18,973 bases of DNA from Bacteroidales bacterium (GTDB lineage: Bacteria > Bacteroidota > Bacteroidia > Bacteroidales > UBA7960): positions 1 to 18,973 of the forward strand of contig SLRE01000149.1 of the NCBI GenBank assembly GCA_007131125.1, read 5' to 3'. The notes beneath the pieces are model-generated. The model did no database searches, was not told the DNA's origin, and saw only the letters and a program-made list of their open reading frames with translations. The position numbers and the translations under genes were made by a program. Position 1 is the first letter of the stretch. Every line of letters starts with the position of its first letter. Positions 8,238 to 15,500 of the stretch are shown piece by piece.

Positions 8238-8245
8238 TAAATTTG
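8238..8245 (+). promoter_or_regulatory. -7 box for xth
   Basis: TAAATTTG is an exact TAnnTTTG match lying just after the amylase terminator. It would give a leader of about 47 nt before the ATG at 8297. The -33 position has no clear TTG, so the evidence is the box and its placement. Confidence 0.4.
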
Positions 8246-8296
8246 CCGCGACAGAAAAAAACCAAAGTAACGGCAACACAAACCTAAACCAACTTC

Positions 8297-9067
8297 ATGC
8301 AAATCATATCTTATAATGTAAACGGCATTCGTTCGGCAATCAATAAAGGTTTTCTGCAATGGCTTGAACGGGACTTGCCGGATGTGGTATGCATACAGGA
8401 ATCCAAAGCTCACCCGGAGCAGGTGCCGGTTTTTCATTTCCAGGAAATGGGCTATCACAACTATTGGTTTTCAGCAAAGAAAAAGGGCTACAGCGGGGTG
8501 GTGATCCTCAGCAGGCAAAAGCCCGACCATGTGGAGTATGGCATGGGCAACCATGTTTATGATGATGAGGGACGGCTGATGCGGGCAGATTTTGGAGACC
8601 TTTCGGTAATCAGCGTATATCACCCCAGCGGTACCACGGGAGAAGAAAGGCAGGCCTTTAAAATGAAATGGCTGGATGACTTTTATGATTATATGCTCGA
8701 ACTGAGAAAAACGCGCCCTAACCTGGTCATATCGGGAGATTTTAACATTTGCCACCAGGCCATCGACATCCACGATCCGGTAAGGAATGCCAAAACCTCC
8801 GGGTTTTTGCCCGAAGAGCGCGAATGGGTTTCACGCTTCCTGGATGCGGGTTTCATTGATTCTTTCCGTTTTTTCGTTAAAGAGCCAAACCATTATTCAT
8901 GGTGGAGTTATCGTGCCAATGCCCGCCCGCGCAATTTAGGCTGGCGTATCGATTACAACATGGTAAGCAACAACCTGAAAGACGACCTGAAGGCAGCGGG
9001 TATTATGCCGGAAGCCGTGCATTCCGACCACTGCCCTGTATGGGTGGAACTCAATCACCGGTTTTAA
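8297..9067 (+). CDS. xth: Exodeoxyribonuclease III / AP endonuclease
   Basis: The 256-residue product is an ExoIII-family metal-dependent nuclease that cuts the DNA backbone 5' to abasic sites and removes 3'-blocking groups in base-excision repair. The length is standard. Motifs appear in the expected order: YNVNGIR (Asn7), CIQESK (metal-binding Glu35), VYHPSG (Tyr108), SGDFNICH (Asp148 and Asn150), YSWWSYR, GWRIDY, and the terminal SDHCPV (Asp244-His245 pair). All catalytic residues of the endonuclease/exonuclease/phosphatase fold are present, so it should be active. The gene appears monocistronic from its own -7 box. The next gene starts 122 bp downstream and no terminator is visible between them, so read-through is possible. 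Confidence 0.96.
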   Translation: MQIISYNVNGIRSAINKGFLQWLERDLPDVVCIQESKAHPEQVPVFHFQEMGYHNYWFSAKKKGYSGVVILSRQKPDHVEYGMGNHVYDDEGRLMRADFGDLSVISVYHPSGTTGEERQAFKMKWLDDFYDYMLELRKTRPNLVISGDFNICHQAIDIHDPVRNAKTSGFLPEEREWVSRFLDAGFIDSFRFFVKEPNHYSWWSYRANARPRNLGWRIDYNMVSNNLKDDLKAAGIMPEAVHSDHCPVWVELNHRF

Positions 9068-9106
9068 AATCCCATTGGGTTATCCAAAACAATAAAAGGT
9101 TTTTTA

Positions 9107-9114
9107 TACTTTTG
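9107..9114 (+). promoter_or_regulatory. -7 box for the OmpA-family gene
   Basis: TACTTTTG matches TAnnTTTG exactly between xth and the OmpA-family gene. A start about 5 nt downstream gives a leader of about 70 nt. No well-spaced -33 element is seen. Confidence 0.4.
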
Positions 9115-9189
9115 TGTGACCAAAAAACAGCAGGCCCCTTTCATCCTGCGGAAAATACCCGTATCGAAACCCTTCAATCCGTAAAACTC

Positions 9190-10197
9190 ATGAAAAAAAA
9201 CCTGATCTACACCCTGATGATACTTTTCGTAGTGGGCTCATCCTGTGTGCCGGCCCGCAAATTTGAGGACCTTCAGGAGCGCCATCGAAACGCTGAAGCC
9301 GAAAACCAGCAGTTAAAAGATCAAAACGAAACGCTTTCTTCGGAGAACGAGGAGCTGCAGGACCGCCTGGCCCGGCTGGAAAAAGCACGGGAAGACCTTG
9401 CAAATGACACCACCCGCTATGGGCGGCAGCTGCGTTTGATCAACCAGCATTACGAGCAGCTTAATCAATCTTACAAAAACCTGATGGAACAAAAGGAAAA
9501 ACTCCTGGAAGGAAAGTCCGTGGAAACCCAGCAGATCCTTGCACGCTTACAGGAAACCCAGGAAGACCTGCAGCGAAGGGAGGATGAGTTGAGGGCCGCT
9601 TCCCGGAAAATGGATGAAAAAGAGGTTAACCTGAACCGTTTAATGGCAGAGATCAGTGAAAAGGAGGTGCGTTTAAACGAACTGGAGGACATTCTGAGCC
9701 GTCAGGATTCGGTGGTAAATGCCCTCAGAAATACGGTTTCCAATGCATTGCTCGGGTTTCAGGACAATGGGTTGTCTGTAGAGATTAAAAACGGAAAAGT
9801 TTATGTTTCCCTTGAGGAGAGCCTGCTTTTTGCCACAGGCAGCACCCGGGTTGACTCCAGGGGAGAGTCGGCCTTAAAGGAACTGGCAGCAGTGCTGGAA
9901 AAAAACCCTGACATCAATGTGCTGATCGAAGGGCATACCGATGATGTCCCATTCAGGCCGGGAAGCCAGATCCAGGACAACTGGGACCTGAGTGTGCTCA
10001 GGGCCACTGCCATTGTCAGGATTCTGAAAAAACACGGGAAAAACATTGATCCCCAGCGGCTTACTGCTGCGGGCCGTGGAGAATTCCACCCACTCGATCC
10101 GGATAAAACCGCTGAAGCCAGGGCAAAGAACCGACGTACCGAGATCATCCTTACACCCCGGCTTGATGAACTTTTTCAGATCATTCAAACCAACTGA
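9190..10197 (+). CDS. OmpA-family lipoprotein with long coiled coil
   Basis: The 335-residue protein begins with a basic, hydrophobic leader and VVGSSC, where Cys19 is the probable lipidation site; the lipobox is loose, as is common in Bacteroidota. Residues about 25-190 are heptad-rich coiled coil dominated by Glu, Gln, Leu and Arg. The C-terminal OmpA/MotB domain starts around LLFATGS (212-218) and contains GHTDD (248-252), NWDLSVLRA (264-272) and NRRTEI. Asp251 and Arg271 correspond to the Asp and Arg that bind diaminopimelate in peptidoglycan in OmpA homologues. The likely role is tethering the outer membrane to the cell wall across the periplasm, the coiled coil acting as a spacer. The reading frame is open to 8899, but the ATG at 9190 begins the signal peptide and is the correct start; upstream residues would overlap xth and look random. 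A strong terminator follows. Confidence 0.92.
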   Translation: MKKNLIYTLMILFVVGSSCVPARKFEDLQERHRNAEAENQQLKDQNETLSSENEELQDRLARLEKAREDLANDTTRYGRQLRLINQHYEQLNQSYKNLMEQKEKLLEGKSVETQQILARLQETQEDLQRREDELRAASRKMDEKEVNLNRLMAEISEKEVRLNELEDILSRQDSVVNALRNTVSNALLGFQDNGLSVEIKNGKVYVSLEESLLFATGSTRVDSRGESALKELAAVLEKNPDINVLIEGHTDDVPFRPGSQIQDNWDLSVLRATAIVRILKKHGKNIDPQRLTAAGRGEFHPLDPDKTAEARAKNRRTEIILTPRLDELFQIIQTN

Positions 10198-10226
10198 TAA
10201 CAGCACTTAAGTAATTGTAATAACTC

Positions 10227-10254
10227 AAAGCCGGGCTATCTCCCGGCTTTTTTT
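10227..10254 (+). terminator. Terminator after the OmpA-family gene
   Basis: AAAGCCGGG (10227-10235) pairs perfectly with CCCGGCTTT (10242-10250) around the loop CTATCT. The downstream arm runs into seven consecutive T (10248-10254). It is a textbook intrinsic terminator 30 bp after the stop codon. Confidence 0.9.
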
Positions 10255-10319
10255 GTGTCCATCCAACAAGTTGTGAAAAAATATCTTCAAGTGGTTTTTA
10301 TATAACGCCTAATTTATTT

Positions 10320-10327
10320 TAACTTTA
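10320..10327 (+). promoter_or_regulatory. Possible -7 box for malic enzyme
   Basis: TAACTTTA matches seven informative-or-free positions of TAnnTTTG, with the last G replaced by A. It is well placed: transcription would begin about 19 nt before the ATG at 10351. The short leader is C/A-rich, with no Shine-Dalgarno sequence. Confidence 0.3.
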
Positions 10328-10350
10328 CCTGCAAACCAAACCAAATCACC

Positions 10351-11817
10351 ATGAAGAAACTCAACCTCAACCTCGACAACCTGGAAGAATTGCTTCCCGA
10401 AGACTTCACCCCTCAGCAAAAGGCCAAAGCCAAAACCCTTTTTTACAAGGAAATGGCCCTTAAAGCCCACCGGTTTTACAACGGAAAAATGCAAACCCTT
10501 CCCAAAGCGCCCGTTTTGGGGTTCAACTGGTTCAATGCCTGGTATACGCCGGGGGTTTCCAAAATTTCCACCACCATACGCGAAAACAACGACACCTCTT
10601 ACGAGATTTCCAACCGCGGCAACCTGGTTGCCGTTGTAAGCGACTCCACCCGGGTGCTTGGCGACGGTGACTGCACGCCTCCCGGTGGATTAGGCGTTAT
10701 GGAAGGAAAAGCTTTTCTGATGAAATATCTTGGCGGGGTGGACGCCATTGCCCTTTGCGTTGACAGCAAGGGAAAAGACGGGAAGAATGACCCGGAAAAG
10801 GTGATAGAATTTGTTAAGATGTGCCAGCACAGCTTTGGAGCCATCAACCTGGAAGACATATCGCAACCTAACTGCTACCGGGTACTGGACGTTCTTAGAG
10901 AGGAATGCGACATACCGGTTTGGCACGACGATGCCCAGGGAACGGCTTGTGTAACGCTTGCCGGATTAATAAATGCCCTGAAGCTGGTGAATAAAAAAAT
11001 TGAAGATGTTAAAATCGTTTATTTCGGGGCCGGGGCTTCCAATGCCACCATTGCCCGCATTGTAAATGCTGCAGGGGCCGATCCCGCCAAATCCATCTTG
11101 TTTGACTCCAAAGGTGCCCTGCATACCGGGCGCAAGGATATTGAGGACGACAAGCGCTTTTACCGCAAATGGGAACTTTGCCGGATTACCAACCCCGACA
11201 AGGTCGAAACCATGGAAGAAGCCATGAAAGGGGCCGATGTGCTCATTGCCCTTTCAAAGCCCGGCCCGGACGTGGTAAAAGAGGAGTGGATACGCTCCAT
11301 GAACCAGGACAAGCCCATTGTTTTTGTTTGTGCCAACCCGGTTCCTGAAATTTATCCTTACGCAGCCAAAGAAGCCGGCGCATACATTGTGGCCACGGGA
11401 AGGGGAGACTTTCCAAACCAGGTCAACAACTCGGTCGGCTTTCCGGGTATCCTTAAAGGAGCCTTGTTGGTAAGGGCCAGGAAGATTACCGACAACATGG
11501 CCATTGCCGCAGCAGAGTCCATTGCCAAATTTTCCGAGAAGAGGGGCATCAACCCCGAAGACATTATTGCCAAAATGAGCGAGTCGGATGTGTTTCCTTA
11601 TGAGGCAGCCGATGTGGCCATGCAGGCCATCAAAGACGGAGTAGCCCGCAAGGAGATGACCTGGCAGGAGGCTTACGACCTGGCCAAAAAAGACATTGAG
11701 CATGCCAGGAAAACCACACACTTTCTGGTAGACCACGGCCTTATTGCGCAACCTCCCCTGGAGCTGATCCATGAAGCCCTGAATGCTGCCATTGAAAACG
11801 TGAAAAAGGCGACCTAA
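10351..11817 (+). CDS. Malic enzyme (NAD(P)-dependent), short form without phosphotransacetylase domain
   Basis: Malic enzyme oxidatively decarboxylates malate to pyruvate with NAD(P)+ and a divalent metal, supplying pyruvate and reducing power. Recognised features are the catalytic Tyr65 in AWYTPGVS, Lys120 in MEGKAFL, metal ligands Glu168-Asp169 in NLEDIS and Asp193/Asp194 in HDDAQGTA, and a Rossmann nucleotide site GAGASN (226-231). A second conserved block, CANPVPEI and GRGDFPNQVNNSVGFPG, completes the active site. The 488-residue protein lacks the C-terminal phosphotransacetylase-like domain found in the longer MaeB-type enzymes of about 760 residues. Cofactor preference (NAD or NADP) cannot be decided by eye. 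The gene lies upstream of ruvA, a neighbourhood often seen in Bacteroidota. No strong terminator follows, only a weak 4-bp hairpin before a T-tract. Confidence 0.95.
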   Translation: MKKLNLNLDNLEELLPEDFTPQQKAKAKTLFYKEMALKAHRFYNGKMQTLPKAPVLGFNWFNAWYTPGVSKISTTIRENNDTSYEISNRGNLVAVVSDSTRVLGDGDCTPPGGLGVMEGKAFLMKYLGGVDAIALCVDSKGKDGKNDPEKVIEFVKMCQHSFGAINLEDISQPNCYRVLDVLREECDIPVWHDDAQGTACVTLAGLINALKLVNKKIEDVKIVYFGAGASNATIARIVNAAGADPAKSILFDSKGALHTGRKDIEDDKRFYRKWELCRITNPDKVETMEEAMKGADVLIALSKPGPDVVKEEWIRSMNQDKPIVFVCANPVPEIYPYAAKEAGAYIVATGRGDFPNQVNNSVGFPGILKGALLVRARKITDNMAIAAAESIAKFSEKRGINPEDIIAKMSESDVFPYEAADVAMQAIKDGVARKEMTWQEAYDLAKKDIEHARKTTHFLVDHGLIAQPPLELIHEALNAAIENVKKAT

Positions 11818-11858
11818 ACAAAAGGTTTTTTTTCTCTTTTTTATTTCTTTTCAATTAT

Positions 11859-11866
11859 TACTTTTG
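11859..11866 (+). promoter_or_regulatory. -7 box for ruvA(-sprA)
   Basis: TACTTTTG matches TAnnTTTG exactly. A start at about 11871 would place the first transcribed bases at the foot of the 11873-11918 hairpin. The region upstream is T-rich, without a clear TTG at the -33 position. Confidence 0.45.
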
Positions 11867-11872
11867 CAACGT

Positions 11873-11918
11873 TTTTCCGCTCTCACCGTATAAAAACTTA
11901 AACGGGGAGGGCGGAAAA
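11873..11918 (+). promoter_or_regulatory. Long stem-loop in the ruvA 5' leader
   Basis: Bases 11873-11889 pair with 11902-11918 to form a 17-position stem with one A-G mismatch (11885/11906) and one G-U pair (11881/11910), closing a 12-nt A-rich loop (11890-11901). It is not an intrinsic terminator because neither side is followed by a T-tract in the direction of reading. It lies 26 bp before the ruvA ATG and directly after the predicted transcription start, so it would be a 5'-UTR structure. Roles could include mRNA stabilisation, translation control or protein binding; none is shown. Confidence 0.6.
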
Positions 11919-11943
11919 CTTATTCCCCAAAAGACACATCCTA

Positions 11944-12534
11944 ATGATTGCATTTATTGAAGGAACCGTAGAGGAAAAAAACCCCGCCTATTGTATTATC
12001 AATTGCCAGGGGGTTGGCTACATGCTGCACATTTCGCTGAATACCTATTCCGGTATTCCGGATTCGGGCAAGGTAAAGGTCCATACCCTTCAGGTGATCC
12101 GTGAGGACGCCCATACCCTCTTTGGCTTTGCTGATAAGGACGAGAAAGAATTGTTCAGGCATCTGATCTCGGTTAGCGGAGTCGGACCCAACACCGCAAG
12201 GATGATCCTTTCCTCTATGTCTCCGGCAGAGGTAAAGACCGCCATTGTAAGCAACAACATTTCGATATTGCAATCCATTAAGGGAATCGGTGCCAAATCG
12301 GCCCAGCGCATTGTAGTAGACCTTAAAGACCGCCTTGAAAAGGAGGGTGTGCTGGAAGACGAAAATCTGATATTGGTAAACAATACTATTCAGGAAGAAG
12401 CGTTATCAGCATTAGTAATGCTTGGGTTTGCCAAGAGTTCGGCCCAAAAGGCTATATCATCGATCCTTAAACAGAAACAGGGAGCCGTTATTTCGGCAGA
12501 GGACCTTGTGAAGGAAGCATTAAAAAATTTCTGA
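11944..12534 (+). CDS. ruvA: Holliday junction branch migration complex subunit RuvA
   Basis: RuvA binds four-way DNA junctions as a tetramer and positions the RuvB ATPase for branch migration during recombination and repair. The 196-residue length is normal. An N-terminal OB-fold (about 1-62) includes MIAFIEGTV, the GVGYMLHI segment, and REDAHTLFGF. Two helix-hairpin-helix motifs follow, VSGVGPNTA (from 77) and IKGIGAKSAQRIV (from 112). The C-terminal domain III (about 150-196), which contacts RuvB, includes EEALSALVMLGF. The gene ends 29 bp before the likely sprA start, with no terminator between, so the two are probably co-transcribed, a common arrangement in Bacteroidota. Confidence 0.98.
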   Translation: MIAFIEGTVEEKNPAYCIINCQGVGYMLHISLNTYSGIPDSGKVKVHTLQVIREDAHTLFGFADKDEKELFRHLISVSGVGPNTARMILSSMSPAEVKTAIVSNNISILQSIKGIGAKSAQRIVVDLKDRLEKEGVLEDENLILVNNTIQEEALSALVMLGFAKSSAQKAISSILKQKQGAVISAEDLVKEALKNF

Positions 12535-12563
12535 TCCGGATTCTATTAAATAGTTATTCATTG

Positions 12564-15500
12564 GTGCTAGTAAGGCTTTTTATCTCTTTTCCATTTTTTT
12601 TCCGGTGTGTGATTCCTGCAATCCTGGGCACTGTGCTCATTGGTGCCGGCAACAAAAGTGCTGCTTTTACCCCAAAAGCCAATCTTGCCATACTCAATAC
12701 CGACACCATTCAACCCCTTCCCCCTATTGACCTGCCCTTTCCCTTTACGGATGCAGATCCTTACGACCTTAAAGGCACCCCTTCGGGCGGACTGTATTTT
12801 ACGGATCCCCCCAATGTAACCACCGAAATTACCTACGACCCTGACACAGGTAATTACATCAAAACCAGGAAAGTTGGGGATATGGTGATTGGCCGTCCGG
12901 TTTATATCAGCTTTGACGATTACCTTCAATACGACATGGACCGGGGGCTTCAAAAGTACTGGAGGGAAAGGTCACAGCCCCAGACTTTTGAAAGAAGGGA
13001 TGGAGTTATCCCGGAAATATATATTGGAGGAGAGTTTTTCGATCGCATATTTGGAGGCAGTACCATTGACATCCGGCCTACCGGTTCGGCAGAACTTATT
13101 TTCGGGGTTATGTCAAATTACCGGGAAGACCCTGCCCTGGATGAAAAGCGTCGCCGCACCACCAACTTCGATTTCCAGCAAAAGATACAGTTAAGTGTGG
13201 AAGCCAAAATCGGTGAAAAGATCGAGATCAGCAGCAATTACAATACCGAAGCTTCCTTTGATTTTGAAAACAGAATGAAGCTCGAATACCGCGGCACCGA
13301 AGACGAAATACTACAGCTGGTGGAAGCAGGTGACGTAACCCTTCCCCTGCCCGGCTCTTTGATATCGGGTACACAGGGACTTTTTGGTTTCAAAACAGAA
13401 ATGCGTTTCGGCAATACCACCATAACCAGCATCTTCTCCCAGCAAAAAACCGAAACCTCCACCATTGAAGTTTCGGGAGGGGCCCAAACCACCGAATTTG
13501 AGCTCGACGCCCTTGATTACGAATCAAACCGCCACTATTTCCTGGCCCAGTATTTCAGGGATAATTATGACGAAGCCCTTTCCACCCTGCCGGTGGTTAG
13601 CTCCAATATCAACATCACCCGCATGGAGGTATGGGTTACCAACGTAGGGCCGGCCACCGAAGACAACCGCAACATTGTCGGTTTTGCCGACCTTGGCGAA
13701 GTGGAACCCTATAACGAAAACCTGGAACCCCATCATACCATGGGGCCTACCAATGAATCCAACAACCTGTACCAAAGCATGCTGGGAACTCCCATACGGG
13801 ACATCAACCAGGTAAACACCTACCTCTCACAAAGGCCCGAAGGTTTTGTATCAGGCGTGGATTTTGAGAATGTGGAAAACGCCCGCAGATTGCGTTCCAA
13901 CGAATATACATTTAACAGCAAGCTAGGCTTTATTTCCCTGAACCAGCCCGTAAACCCCGACCAGGTTCTGGCGGTGGCCTTTCAGTATACCATTATCGGA
14001 GACACCACCACTTACCAGGTAGGTGAGTTTTCAAATGAAGTTTCTGCTCCCAACACCCTTATGGTTAAGCTTTTGAAAAGTACGGCCGTGGATACCCGTC
14101 TTCCCATTTGGGACCTGATGATGAAAAACGTTTACAGCCTTGGTGCTTTTCAGATCAACCGCCAGGATTTCAGGTTCAACATTTTGTATGAAAGTGAGGA
14201 GCTTGGTGTTCCCATCGGATTTTTAAAGGAAGGACCCATTGAGGGAGAACCTTTGATACGGGTAATGGGTCTTGACAACCTCAACACCCAGCTGGATCCT
14301 ACCCCTGACGGAATCTTTGACTTTATTGACAATGCTGCCACCCAGGGAGGAACCATACAGGCCTCCAACGGAAGGGTCTACTTCCCGGTTGTGGAGCCTT
14401 TCGGCTCTCACTTAAGAAAGATGCTCGAAGATGAAGACCTTGGTGATAAGTATGCCTTTGATTCATTATACACCACCACCAAGTCCAGGGCACAGCAGTT
14501 TCCTGAAAAGAACCGGTTTTTTATGCAGGGAACCTATAAGTCGGAGGCCGGATCGGACATCCCCCTCAATGCCATGAACATTCCTCCTGGATCGGTGGTG
14601 GTTACCGCCGGTGGGGTGCCTCTTACCGAAGATGTGGACTATACTGTAGATTATACCCTCGGGCGGGTAAGGATCATCAATGAGGGAATCCTGAATTCGG
14701 GAACCCCCATTCGCATCTCCCTGGAAAGCCAGAGCCTTTTTAACCTTCAGACCAAAACCCTGATGGGGACCCATGTCAACCATCGCATCAGCGACGACTT
14801 CAATATCGGGGCCACCATCATGCGTCTTTCGGAGCGACCCCTCACCCAAAAGGTGAATTACGGGGATGAACCCATTGCCAACACCATTTGGGGGCTGAAC
14901 ACAACCTATACCACGGAGTCATTATTTTTGACCCGCATGCTTGATCACCTGCCTTTCTACAGTTCTACCACCCCTTCACGCATCACCTTCGACGGGGAGT
15001 TTGCCCACCTTATACCAGGGCATTCCCGCCATATCGGAAGCGCAGGAACGGCCTATATCGACGATTTTGAAGGGGCCAAATCGTCCATCGACCTGAGAAA
15101 CGTTCAAAGATGGAATATTGCCAGCACGCCTCAACATCAAACCGAACCGGGCATGTTTCCCGAAGGGGCGCTGAATAACGATCTGGCTTTCCGTTACAAT
15201 GTTGCCAAACTGGCCTGGTATGTGATTGACCCTCTGTTTACACGCAACAACAACCTCACCCCTTCCCACATCCGCAATGATGTGGAGCAGCGTTCCAACC
15301 ATTTTGTAAGGGAAGTGCTTGAAAACGAGATTTGGCCGAACAAGGAAAGCCCCACCGGCATTCCCTCGCCCATTCCGGTGTTTAACATGGCTTTTTATCC
15401 CAGCGAAAGAGGACCTTACAATTACGATGTGGTTCCTTCGAGCTACAGCCGGGGTATGGGGCAGGACGGTTTTCTGAATGACCCTGAAACCAGGTGGGGT

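Noticed and set aside
9130..9149. GCAGG/CCTGC inverted repeat in the leader of the OmpA-family gene
   Set aside because: Only five base pairs with a 10-nt loop; too weak to support a regulatory structure.
8899..9189. Upstream extension of the OmpA-family frame into xth
   Set aside because: It overlaps the 3' part of xth out of frame, and the true start at 9190 opens a clear lipoprotein signal peptide.
11812..11833. Possible terminator after malic enzyme (ACCT/AGGT hairpin followed by eight T)
   Set aside because: The stem is only 4 bp, includes the stop-codon region, and is too weak to call a terminator with confidence despite the T-tract.
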